Positions 56,039 to 64,000 of a stretch of DNA of 64,000 nt are shown here, in pieces. This DNA comes from Leptothrix discophora (GTDB taxonomy: Bacteria; Pseudomonadota; Gammaproteobacteria; Burkholderiales; Burkholderiaceae_C). A model generated the notes under the pieces. It was not told the DNA's origin, searched no databases, and saw nothing but the letters and a program-made list of their open reading frames with translations. The translations under genes were made by a program, and so were the position numbers. The DNA lies in the NCBI RefSeq assembly GCF_030705305.1, contig NZ_JAUZEE010000012.1, forward strand, positions 1 to 64,000, read 5' to 3'. The number at the start of each line of letters is the position of its first letter. Position 1 is the first letter of the stretch.

Positions 56039-59000
56039 ATGGCACACAGCAAGCAGGCGAAGAAGTCGATCGCCCAACCTTTTGTTCTGGCCACCAGCGT
56101 GCGTGCCACGCTGATGGCGATGGCCGCGATGACGGCCGCGCCGATCTACGCCGGCGTGGGTTTCGGCGAATCCCAGGACGTCAACGGCAACTACATGGCC
56201 GTGCGTTCCCATTTCGCCCACAGCCCGCGCGGTGACCGTGACTCGCAGACGCCGGAAGCGGTGGCCGAGGCGAACACGCTGCACGCCGCCGGCAAGTTCA
56301 CCGGCACCAGCGCGCTCGACACCGGCAAGGCGCTGCGCAAGTTCATCGACCCGCTGCCGCTGCCCGGCGTCGAGCGGACCCTGGCCGACGGCGTCACCAC
56401 GCGCACGCTGCCGGTGGCCAAGGCCGCCAAGTGGGTGAATCCGCAGACCGGCGCGGCCGGCACGGACGACTACTACGAGATCGCGGTGGTCGAGTTCAAG
56501 CAGAAGCTGCACTCGGACCTGAAGAACCCGACCACGCTGCGCGGCTACGTGCAGATCGACCATGAGGCGACCAACGGTCGCACGCCGCTGCCTGGCAGCA
56601 AGTCCTTCGCGCTGACCTATCCGGATGGCAGCGCGATCCAGATCCAGGCCACCGACGCCAAGGGCTTCCTGGTCTTCAACGCCGACGGCAGCCGCCAGAT
56701 GGTGCCGGCGCTGGCGGTCGAGCAGCCGCACATGTACGGCCCGGTGCTGCAGGCCCGCAAGGGCACGCCCACGCGCGTCAAGTTCGTCAACCTGATGCCG
56801 GCCGGCCGTGCCGAGACGACCGTCGGTCCGGACGGCAAGACCGTCGTGCTCAAGCGCAACGGCGACCTGTTCCTGCCGGTCGACAAGTCGATCGCGCATG
56901 CTGGCCTGGGCCCGGACGGCTTCACCGAGTTCACCCAGAACCGCACCAACATCCACCTGCACGGCGGCGACACGCCGTGGATCAGCGACGGCACCCCGCA
57001 CCAGTGGATCACCCCGCTGGGCGAGTCCCTGCCCCGCGCCGCCGGTTCGAACGCGCCCGCGCCGCTGGTCGATCAAGGCATCGACGCGCAGTACCTGCCG
57101 GCCTTCCTGCGTGGCGCCAGCGCCCAGAACGTGCCCGACATGCCCGATCCGGGCCCGGGCGCGATGACCTACTACTTCCCGAACGGCCAGTCCGGCCGGA
57201 TGCTCTGGTACCACGACCACACCATCGGCATCACGCGCCTGAACGTGTACTCGGGCATGGCCTCGGTCTACATGCTGGGCGACGAGGTGGACGACGCGCT
57301 GGTCAACGGCGGCACGGTGGGCGCCACCAGCCTGCAGAAGGTCCTGCCGCCGGCCGAGCGCACCCTGCCGCTGGTCTTCTCGGACCGCACCTTCGTGCCG
57401 GCCGACGTGGCCCTCCAGGATGCCAAGTGGAACGCGAGCGCCTGGGGTTCGGAGAGCGACTCCTGGTTCCCGCACGTCTATGAGACGGTCCAGGACCCGG
57501 CCCAGATGAACGGCTTCAACGCCGTCGGCCGCTGGCACTGGGGTCCGCTGTTCTGGCCGGTCTTCCCGGCCATGTACGACCTGCCCACCGGCGAATACGG
57601 CGACGTGACCACGACGCCCGAAGCCTGGATGGACACCCCGCTGATCAACGGCGTGGCCTACCCGACGCTGGACGTCGATCCGACCACCTACCGCTTCAAG
57701 ATCCTGAACGCCTCGAACGACCGCTTCATCACGGTCAACATGTTCGTGGCCGACGAGAACGTCTCGTTCGAGGGTCGCAACACCGAGCTGAAGATGGTGC
57801 CGGCCGCCCAGGCCGCCAACGTCTGCGCCGCTGGCGAGACCCGCTCGGTCGGTGGCTGCGTGCCCGAGCTCTGGCCCACCGACAACCGTGCCGGTGGCGT
57901 GCCCGACCCGACCACCCAGGGCCCGACGATGTACCAGATCGCCAGCGAAGGCGGCCTGCTGCCGGCGGTCGCCAAGTACGACCCGGTGCCCATCAACTAC
58001 AACATGGACAAGGGCCGCATCACGGTCCTGAACGTCGACACGACCGCGCTGTACCTCGGCAACGCCGAACGCGCCGACGTGGTGGTGGACTTCTCGCAGT
58101 ACGCCGGCAAGACCCTGATCGTCTACAACGACTCGGGCGCCCCGGTGCCTGCCGGTGACCCGCGCAACGACTACTACACCGACGTGGGTGACCAGTCGAC
58201 CGAGGGCGGTGCCGAGAACACCAAGGTCGGCCACGGCCCGAACACCCGCACGATGATGATGATCAAGGTGCGTGCGGCGGCTGACGCCGTGGCCATCAAC
58301 GGCGACATCACCCTCGACCCCGCCAAGCTCGCGACCGAGCTGCCCAAGGCCTACGCGCTGTCGCAGGAGCGTCCGGTCGTTGGCCAGGCGGCCTACAACA
58401 CCGCATTCGGTGAGACGTGGGGCGTCGCCGCCACCGCCGCGGCCGGCCCGGCCAACTACGCCGACATCTACACCGGTTCGCTCAAGCAGCCCGTCTTCAA
58501 CTACGTGCCGGGCGCGCCCAACGTCGGCGGCTTCAACAGCGTGAAGGTGGACAAGATCGGCGCGGGCTACGTGACCGCTCCGGCGATCACCTTCCAGGAC
58601 CCCAGCGTTGGTGTCGAGACCGGCGCGATCGCGCAGTCGACCCTGAAGATCAGCGACATCCAGATCACCGACGGCGGTTCGGGCTACACGATCGCACCGC
58701 TGGTGTCGATCGTGGCGCAGGCCGGCGGTGGCTCCGGTGCCATGGCCGATGCCCGCCTGGCGGTCGACCAGGTCATCATCACCAACGGCGGTGCCGGCTA
58801 CACCAGCGCCCCGACGGTGCTGTTCTCGGCCCCGACCGCCGGTGGCGTGCGTGCCACCGGCACGGCGGTCGTCTCCGGCGGCCGCGTGATCGGCGTGACC
58901 CTCACCGAACCGGGCAGCGGCTACGCAGCCGCGCCGACGGTCAGCTTCCAGGGCGGCGGCGCGACGACCACGGCGCGTGCCACGACGACCGGCCATGTCT

Positions 59001-60976
59001 CGTCGGTCCATCTGATCGCACCGGACCCGATGAGCCCGATCGTGCGCGACGCGGCCGGTGTCATCACCGACCTCGGCAGCGCCGGCGGCGGCGGCTACAC
59101 CGACCTGAGCCAGGTGGCGATCACCTTCAACGGCGGCGTCGCACCGGCCGGCGGCACGGCGGCCACGGCCACCGCGACCGGCAGCCTGTTCGACATCACG
59201 ATGGTCAACCACGGCACCGGCTACACCGGCAACACCGTGGTCACCGTGGGCGGCAACCTTGGCGCGACCGCCCAGGTCGACACCTACCTCAACGGCCTGC
59301 CCACCGGCAGCAACCTGGTCAAGACCAAGGCGATCCACGAGCTGTTCGAGCCGACCTTCGGCCGCATGAACGCGATCCTGGCCGTCGAGATCCCGTTCAC
59401 CAGCGCGCTGACGCAGACCACCATCCCGCTGGCGATGATCGACCCGCCGACGGAGGAGTTCTCCGACGGCGAGACCCAGATCTGGAAGATCACGCACAAC
59501 GGCGTGGACACCCACCCGGTCCACTTCCACCTGCTGAACGTGCAGCTGATCAACCGCGTGGGCTGGGACGGCTGGATCTCGCCGCCGACCGCGGCCGAAG
59601 TCGGCTGGAAGGAAACGATCAAGATGAACCCGCTGGAGGACGTGGTGGTGGCCGTGCGCGCCAAGCGTCCGCCGCTGCCGGGCTTCGGCGTGCCCAACAG
59701 CATCCGCCCGATGGACCCGTCGCAGCCGCTGGGTTCGCCGTTCGGCTTCACGCAGATCGATCCCAACTCCGGCGTGCCCAAGGCGATCGTCAACGACACC
59801 TACAACTTCGGCTGGGAATACGTCTGGCACTGCCACATCCTGGGCCATGAAGAGAACGACTTCATGCGTCCGATCGTGTTCCATGCCAACGAGGCGGCGC
59901 CCCTGGCCCCGGCCACGCTGAGCGTGCGCAGCGGCGGCACGGTGCTGAACAACAACGTCGCGGCCAACACGCCGGTCACCGAGATCCGCTGGGCCGACCA
60001 GGCGCAGACCGAGTACCAGTACCTGGTCGAGCGTTCGGTCAACAACGGCGCCTGGGAGCCCCTGGGCACGGCGCTGGCGAATGCCACCAGCTACACGCTG
60101 CCGGCCGGCACCAGCCTGGCGGCGGGCACAACGATGAAGTTCCGCGTCACCGCCGTCGGCGCCAACGGCACGGCAGCGTCGGAGGTCACGGTTGCATCGC
60201 CGCCGGCCAACACGCTGCCCGCCCCGACCGGCCTGGTGTCGCTGGGTGTCACGGGCACCCAGAACGGCCGTCCGCGTGTCACGCTGAACTGGGTCGATGC
60301 CTCGCTCGGCGAGACCGTGTTCGACGTGTACCGCAAGGTCACCGGTTCGGCCCAGCCGGCCATCCTGGTGGGCAGCGTCAACACCGCATCGACCACGACC
60401 ACGGGCCGCGTCAACGCCTTCGTCGACGGCAACCAGAACTCGGCCGCCCTGCGTCCGGCGTTCGGCACCTCGTACGACTACACCGTGCTGGCCCGCAAGA
60501 CCACCGCCCCGACGGCCAGCTCGGCCTCCAGTGCGTCGCTGACGGTGTCCATCGGTGCCACCGGCAACGCGTTCGGCACGGCCACGCTCACCCTGGGCAC
60601 GGTCAATGCCATCCGCCAGGCCACGACCGGCGTCAACGCCGATCGGGACACGGTGATCCTGAACTGGGCCGAGGAAGCGACCAACAGCAACACCGTCTAC
60701 TCGGTGCAGTACCGCACCTGTGCGGTGCCGAACGCGCAGCCCACCCAGTGCCGCGTGCCGTTCACCTGGGGTCCGTGGCGCACCGCCGCGCTGGGCACCG
60801 CCGGCAGTGCGGCCAACAGCACCGGAGCGTCGTTCGTGATCACCGGCCAGCGCGTCCACACGGTCCAGCCGGGCCAGACCCTGCCGGGTGCGCCGGCGCA
60901 GTTCCAGATCCGTGCGCAGAACGCCATCGGCAACGGTGGCTGGTCGACGCCGGCGACGGACATCGTGCTGCCCTGA
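56039..60976 (+). CDS. mofA: Manganese-oxidising multicopper oxidase MofA
   Basis: A 1645-residue secreted multicopper oxidase, matching MofA of Leptothrix in size, start (MAHSKQAKKSIAQPFVLAT) and operon. The signal peptide ends near residue 38. Copper motifs: HLHGG (306-310), WYHDH (390-394), HPVHFH (1159-1164) and HCHILGHEENDFM (1264-1276). Between the second and third lies an insert of about 250 residues (about 835-1085) with four or five repeats of the form GGxGYTxAPTV. After the last copper site come about 360 residues resembling three FN3 modules. It would oxidise Mn(II), or another substrate, outside the cell or at the sheath. In place of the usual axial Met of the type 1 site stands Phe1275. 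Confidence 0.9.
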   Translation: MAHSKQAKKSIAQPFVLATSVRATLMAMAAMTAAPIYAGVGFGESQDVNGNYMAVRSHFAHSPRGDRDSQTPEAVAEANTLHAAGKFTGTSALDTGKALRKFIDPLPLPGVERTLADGVTTRTLPVAKAAKWVNPQTGAAGTDDYYEIAVVEFKQKLHSDLKNPTTLRGYVQIDHEATNGRTPLPGSKSFALTYPDGSAIQIQATDAKGFLVFNADGSRQMVPALAVEQPHMYGPVLQARKGTPTRVKFVNLMPAGRAETTVGPDGKTVVLKRNGDLFLPVDKSIAHAGLGPDGFTEFTQNRTNIHLHGGDTPWISDGTPHQWITPLGESLPRAAGSNAPAPLVDQGIDAQYLPAFLRGASAQNVPDMPDPGPGAMTYYFPNGQSGRMLWYHDHTIGITRLNVYSGMASVYMLGDEVDDALVNGGTVGATSLQKVLPPAERTLPLVFSDRTFVPADVALQDAKWNASAWGSESDSWFPHVYETVQDPAQMNGFNAVGRWHWGPLFWPVFPAMYDLPTGEYGDVTTTPEAWMDTPLINGVAYPTLDVDPTTYRFKILNASNDRFITVNMFVADENVSFEGRNTELKMVPAAQAANVCAAGETRSVGGCVPELWPTDNRAGGVPDPTTQGPTMYQIASEGGLLPAVAKYDPVPINYNMDKGRITVLNVDTTALYLGNAERADVVVDFSQYAGKTLIVYNDSGAPVPAGDPRNDYYTDVGDQSTEGGAENTKVGHGPNTRTMMMIKVRAAADAVAINGDITLDPAKLATELPKAYALSQERPVVGQAAYNTAFGETWGVAATAAAGPANYADIYTGSLKQPVFNYVPGAPNVGGFNSVKVDKIGAGYVTAPAITFQDPSVGVETGAIAQSTLKISDIQITDGGSGYTIAPLVSIVAQAGGGSGAMADARLAVDQVIITNGGAGYTSAPTVLFSAPTAGGVRATGTAVVSGGRVIGVTLTEPGSGYAAAPTVSFQGGGATTTARATTTGHVSSVHLIAPDPMSPIVRDAAGVITDLGSAGGGGYTDLSQVAITFNGGVAPAGGTAATATATGSLFDITMVNHGTGYTGNTVVTVGGNLGATAQVDTYLNGLPTGSNLVKTKAIHELFEPTFGRMNAILAVEIPFTSALTQTTIPLAMIDPPTEEFSDGETQIWKITHNGVDTHPVHFHLLNVQLINRVGWDGWISPPTAAEVGWKETIKMNPLEDVVVAVRAKRPPLPGFGVPNSIRPMDPSQPLGSPFGFTQIDPNSGVPKAIVNDTYNFGWEYVWHCHILGHEENDFMRPIVFHANEAAPLAPATLSVRSGGTVLNNNVAANTPVTEIRWADQAQTEYQYLVERSVNNGAWEPLGTALANATSYTLPAGTSLAAGTTMKFRVTAVGANGTAASEVTVASPPANTLPAPTGLVSLGVTGTQNGRPRVTLNWVDASLGETVFDVYRKVTGSAQPAILVGSVNTASTTTTGRVNAFVDGNQNSAALRPAFGTSYDYTVLARKTTAPTASSASSASLTVSIGATGNAFGTATLTLGTVNAIRQATTGVNADRDTVILNWAEEATNSNTVYSVQYRTCAVPNAQPTQCRVPFTWGPWRTAALGTAGSAANSTGASFVITGQRVHTVQPGQTLPGAPAQFQIRAQNAIGNGGWSTPATDIVLP

Positions 60977-61051
60977 CCGGTGCCCCGCGCATGACACGTC
61001 GAGCCGGTCCGCGTGACCGGTTCGACGGCAGGAATGCGCGGTCGGTGCCCC

Positions 61052-61095
61052 GTGTGGAGGGCCTGTCAGCTTCGGCTCGGCAAGGCTCTCCACAC
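61052..61095 (+). other. Structured hairpin between mofA and mofB
   Basis: Gtgtggag (61052-61059) pairs with ctccacac (61088-61095). The stem continues for five more pairs inward (one of them G-T), and within the loop agc-ttcg-gct forms a UUCG tetraloop stem. It lies 75 bp after the mofA stop and 33 bp before mofB. No T-run follows, so it looks like a processing or stability element rather than a terminator. Confidence 0.6.
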
Positions 61096-61128
61096 TGACC
61101 CCACCTTCAACACCCACTTTCCCATCCC

Positions 61129-61935
61129 ATGAGCCACCAACAGCTTCAAGACCGGGCGCCGCGACCGACGCGCATGCTGCGCACGCTGGCCGCCATCGGC
61201 CTGCTGGGTGCCAGCCTCGGCTGGAGCGCCCAGGTCCACGCCCAGGCCGCCGCCGCCCCGCAGGCCGGCGCGTCCGAGGCCTCCACCGGCATGCGCTCGA
61301 CGGCCAACCCGGCCAACCCGACGCTGACCCGCGAGGACATCAGCTATGCCACCGGCGTCTCGACGGTGCGCAACTTCCAGAAGAACAAGGTCGAGCTCGA
61401 CGTCGACGCCGTGGTGCGCGGCATGCGCGACGCGCTCGCCGGCGGCAAGGCCGTCAAGATGAACGACCGCGAGATCCGCGCGGCGATGAACGCGCTGCAG
61501 GTCGAACTGCGCCGTCAGGAAAAGATCGGCCGCAAGGAAGCGACCGAAGCCAACCTCAAGCGCGGCACCGCCTTCCAGACCGAATTCCGCGCCCGCCCCG
61601 GCGTGCAGTCCCTGCCCAACGGCATCCTCTTCCGCGAGCTGCGGGCCGGCAACGGCGCCAAGCCGGCCGAGATGGACAACGTGGTCGTGAAGTACCGCGG
61701 CACGCTGGTCGACGGCACCGAGTTCGACGCCACCGAGAACGACCGCCCCGTCACCATCCGCCTGGTCAACGGCATCACCGGCTGGCGCGAGGCGCTCAAG
61801 CAGATGCCGGTCGGCGCGCACTGGGAGATCGTGATTCCCCACACGCTGGCCTATGGCGAACGCGGCGTGCCGGGCAGCATCGGCCCGAACGAGACGCTGG
61901 TCTTCGACGTCGAGCTGCTGGACGCCAAGCGCTGA
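61129..61935 (+). CDS. mofB: Periplasmic FKBP-type peptidyl-prolyl isomerase MofB
   Basis: A 268-residue protein with a signal sequence (RTLAAIGLLGASLGWSAQVH, cleavage near residue 40). An FKBP N-terminal dimerisation domain (VELDVDAVVRGMRDALAGGK, AMNALQVELRRQEK) and a C-terminal FKBP domain (about 165-268: VVVKYRGTLVDGTEFDATEN, IPHTLAYGERGVPGSIGPNE) follow. This matches MofB of the mof operon. It would assist folding of MofA or MofC after export. The ATG at 61129 leaves a 152-bp spacer after mofA, and mofC starts 10 bp after its stop. Confidence 0.9.
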   Translation: MSHQQLQDRAPRPTRMLRTLAAIGLLGASLGWSAQVHAQAAAAPQAGASEASTGMRSTANPANPTLTREDISYATGVSTVRNFQKNKVELDVDAVVRGMRDALAGGKAVKMNDREIRAAMNALQVELRRQEKIGRKEATEANLKRGTAFQTEFRARPGVQSLPNGILFRELRAGNGAKPAEMDNVVVKYRGTLVDGTEFDATENDRPVTIRLVNGITGWREALKQMPVGAHWEIVIPHTLAYGERGVPGSIGPNETLVFDVELLDAKR

Positions 61936-61945
61936 GGAGCCGGTG

Positions 61946-63811
61946 ATGTCGCGCGTGATCCAGATCCTGTCGCGCCGCCTGCTGGCGGGCGTCGCGGCGC
62001 TGCTGATGCTGGCCGGTGCCGTGCCCGCCGCCGCAGCCGCAGCCGCAGCCGACGACACCGACTGGATCGCGCTCGGCCGGCGTCTCTACCGCGAGGGCAT
62101 CGGCGCCCACGGCGAGCCGCTGTCGGCGGTCAAGGCCGGTGGCGTGACCGCGCAGGGCGCGGCCGTGGCCTGCATCCAGTGCCACCGCACCAGCGGCCTG
62201 GGCGGCGTGGAGGGCGTCAACGTCATCCCGCCGATCACCGGCCGCTACCTTTTCGAGCTCGACGGCCGTGCCGTCGTGCAGCAGAACATCCGGGGCGTGA
62301 AGGCGTTCAACCAGCGCCACGCGCCCTATGACACGGCCAGCGTCGCGCTGGCCATCCGCGCCGGACGTCACGTCAGTGGTCGCACGCTCGACGAGCTGAT
62401 GCCGCGCTATGCGCTCGACGACGACTCGCTGCGTGCGCTGCTGGCCTACCTCAAGCCGCTGTCGTCGGGCTGGTCCGCGGGCGTCTCCGAACGGCGGGTC
62501 CGGCTGGCCACGGTGATCACGCCCGAGGTCGATGCGGCGCGTCGCCAGGTCTTCAAGGACACCGCGCTGGCCGCCGTGCGGCAGAAGAACGGCAGCGTCG
62601 TTCACGGCGGTCGCTCGATGGCCAGCGCCGCCGAGATGCTGCTGCGCACCGAACGGGCCTGGGACCACGAGTTCTGGGAACTCCAGGGCCCGGCCGAGAC
62701 CTGGGCCGCGCAGCTGGCCGCACGCCAGGCCGCCGCGCCGGTCTTCGCGCTGGTCTCCGGGCTGGGCGAGGGCGACTGGTCGCCGGTCCACCGCTTCTGC
62801 GAGCAGCAGGCGATGCCGTGCTGGTTCCCGAGCGTCAGCGCGCCGCCGCCGGAGTCCGAGGCCGACCACTACTCGCTCTATTTCTCGCGCGGCCTGTGGC
62901 TGGAAGCGGACGTGCTGATGCAGCACTGGCAGGGCCTGCCGCCGGACGCTCGCCCGACCCGCGTGCTGCAGGTGATCGGCCGCGACAGCGCCGCTGCGGC
63001 CACGCCCGTTGCCGCGATGGTCGACGAGGACCTGGCCGCGCGCGGCATCGCGGTCGAACGCATGCTGCTGGACCCGGCCGATGCCGCCGGCTTCGACGCG
63101 CTGGCGCAGCGACTGGGCCGCAGCGGGCCGCGCGACGCGGTCCTGCTGTGGCTGCGCCCGGCAGCGCTGCGCACGCTGGGCACCCGGCTGACGACGCCTG
63201 GCGGTGGTGCGAGGCTGCATGCCTCGGGCACGCTGCTGGCTGGCGCCGCGCCCGCGCTGCCGGCCCCCTGGCTGGCGCAGCTGCGCACCGTCTACCCCTA
63301 CCAGCTGCCGTCGCACCGCGAGGCCAGCCTGAGCGTCTTCCAGCAATGGCTGCAGATCGCCCGCCTGCCGATGGTTGACGAGGTGCTGCAGTCCGAGACC
63401 TACTTCGCCTTCACGTCCTTCAACGACACGCTGGTCGACATGCTCGACAACGTCCAGCGCGACTACCTGATCGACCGCGCCGAGGCCATGCTGACGCAGC
63501 GCGAGAAGTCGCGCGCCGAGGACGAGGCCCGCGAGGCCGCGATCGTCACCGTCAACCGCGGTCCGCGCGCCAGCGCCCATCGACCGGTGCCCGAGCGCCG
63601 CATCGCCACCCGCCCGATGCCCGGCCGGCTGCTGCGCGCGGACGCGCCGACCCAGGACACCGTCGCCGCCATCGAGCGGGCCGAGAGCACCACCGTCTAC
63701 CCGCGCCTGAGCCTGGCGGCTGGTCAGCGCCATGCCTCCAAGGGCGCCTACCTGGTGCGCCATGCGGCCGACGCCGCGATCGAGGCCGACAGCGCCTGGA
63801 TCGTGCCCTGA
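61946..63811 (+). CDS. mofC: Cytochrome c / periplasmic-binding-like fusion protein MofC
   Basis: A 621-residue secreted protein with a signal peptide (LLAGVAALLMLAGAVPAAAA). The N-terminal part is a c-type cytochrome with CIQCH at 76-80 and Met152 as a possible sixth ligand. Residues about 185-560 resemble a type 1 periplasmic-binding fold (RVRLATVITPEVDAARRQVF, a cysteine pair CEQQAMPC at 285/292, VLQVIGRDSAAAATPVAAMV). The C-terminal 80 residues are arginine-rich and probably unstructured. It follows mofB by 10 bp with GAGGAG before the ATG. The heme may take electrons from MofA; the ligand of the second domain is unknown. Confidence 0.85.
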   Translation: MSRVIQILSRRLLAGVAALLMLAGAVPAAAAAAAADDTDWIALGRRLYREGIGAHGEPLSAVKAGGVTAQGAAVACIQCHRTSGLGGVEGVNVIPPITGRYLFELDGRAVVQQNIRGVKAFNQRHAPYDTASVALAIRAGRHVSGRTLDELMPRYALDDDSLRALLAYLKPLSSGWSAGVSERRVRLATVITPEVDAARRQVFKDTALAAVRQKNGSVVHGGRSMASAAEMLLRTERAWDHEFWELQGPAETWAAQLAARQAAAPVFALVSGLGEGDWSPVHRFCEQQAMPCWFPSVSAPPPESEADHYSLYFSRGLWLEADVLMQHWQGLPPDARPTRVLQVIGRDSAAAATPVAAMVDEDLAARGIAVERMLLDPADAAGFDALAQRLGRSGPRDAVLLWLRPAALRTLGTRLTTPGGGARLHASGTLLAGAAPALPAPWLAQLRTVYPYQLPSHREASLSVFQQWLQIARLPMVDEVLQSETYFAFTSFNDTLVDMLDNVQRDYLIDRAEAMLTQREKSRAEDEAREAAIVTVNRGPRASAHRPVPERRIATRPMPGRLLRADAPTQDTVAAIERAESTTVYPRLSLAAGQRHASKGAYLVRHAADAAIEADSAWIVP

Positions 63812-63814
63812 GCC

Positions 63815-63832
63815 GCACCCGCACCCGCACCC
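63815..63832 (+). repeat. Three tandem gcaccc units after mofC
   Basis: Three perfect copies of gcaccc follow the mofC stop. It is a short simple repeat in the 55-bp spacer before the next gene, with no obvious function. Confidence 0.5.
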
Positions 63833-63866
63833 GCGCACGCCGCCACCCCGTTTCCGGAGAGCCGTC

Positions 63867-64000
63867 ATGAACACCCGCCACACCGCGCCATCGATCCCGT
63901 TCCCGCAGCCCACCCGCCGCAGCCTGCTCGGGCTGGCGCTGGGCGGACTGGCGGCCTGTGCGCTGCCGCGTGCCGGCCGGGCCGGTCCGGTCGTCCCGAA
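63867..64000 (+). CDS. Tat-signal lipoprotein (N-terminal fragment, cut by window edge)
   Basis: The first 44 codons read MNTRHTAPSIPFPQPTRRSL then LGLALGGLAACALPRAGRAG. This has a twin-arginine motif (TRRSLLGL), a hydrophobic core and a lipobox-like LAAC. The protein is exported folded and may be lipid-anchored, as expected of a cofactor-bearing enzyme. CGGAGAG precedes the ATG. It lies 55 bp after mofC on the same strand, so it may be a fourth gene of the operon. Product unknown. Confidence 0.75.
   Translation, partial: MNTRHTAPSIPFPQPTRRSLLGLALGGLAACALPRAGRAGPVVP

Noticed and set aside
55991-61117. 1708-codon open frame opposite mofA
   Set aside because: It covers mofA exactly in antisense, has repetitive Arg/Gly/Val composition and no domain. 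mofA is clearly the gene.

Overview
The window reads as one contiguous piece of chromosome from a high-GC (about 70 percent) betaproteobacterium of the order Burkholderiales. The str operon order (rpsL-rpsG-fusA-tuf), the secB-gpsA-trmL block, the hslVU/STAS/dksA block and the cytochrome c oxidase assembly cluster are all typical of that order. The right end carries a very large multicopper oxidase followed by an FKBP isomerase and a heme protein. This matches the mofABC manganese-oxidation operon described in Leptothrix discophora, so a Leptothrix/Sphaerotilus-type sheathed bacterium is the best guess. No tRNA, rRNA, insertion sequence, prophage or CRISPR array was recognised.

Layout. 1-3.7 kb: str operon on the minus strand with a strong sigma70 promoter and a long leader. 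3.7-8.8 kb: LysR regulator and FMN L-lactate dehydrogenase, RF3, YaeQ and an ABM-fold protein. 8.8-18.8 kb: thiolase, Ca2+/H+ antiporter, a secreted YVTN beta-propeller beside a NarX/NarL-type two-component pair, DAHP synthase, a CBS protein, a FAD oxidoreductase and a small basic protein. 18.8-24.3 kb: a lipoprotein with five Ig-like repeats fused to a cyclophilin, and the fused isobutyryl-CoA mutase IcmF behind a palindromic operator. 24.8-30.2 kb: CoaX and a run of small accessory genes (DUF2007, DUF1801, lipoprotein, PH domain, DUF2238, SRPBCC). 30.3-36 kb: hslVU, a STAS protein, dksA and a COG0523 metal GTPase. 36.2-41.4 kb: corC-lnt, pal and a Uup-type ABC-F ATPase.

41.4-51 kb is a complete aa3-type cytochrome c oxidase locus on the minus strand: coxB (with a fused cytochrome c domain), coxA, a 39-residue assembly peptide, ctaG, a DUF2970 protein and coxC. 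Then come SURF1, a SCO-like protein, heme A synthase, heme O synthase and a Tat-type SCO1. One small twin-membrane-span gene points the other way, and its start codon overlaps that of surf1. 51.3-55.3 kb: BioC-like methyltransferase, ComF, TrmL, GpsA and SecB.

55.3-64 kb: about 780 bp of lower-GC DNA with no established gene, then mofA, mofB, mofC and the start of a Tat-signal lipoprotein gene. MofA is predicted to be an exported oxidase with four cupredoxin-type copper motifs, an inserted beta-repeat block and C-terminal FN3-like modules. MofB would fold exported partners. MofC couples a c-type heme domain to a periplasmic-binding-protein-like domain. Together they look like an envelope system that oxidises a metal and passes electrons on, possibly to the oxidase encoded nearby. 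The points I consider least described are the MofA axial-copper substitution and repeat insert, the MofC fusion, the mofA-mofB hairpin, the small gene candidate upstream of mofA, and the repeat-cyclophilin lipoprotein.
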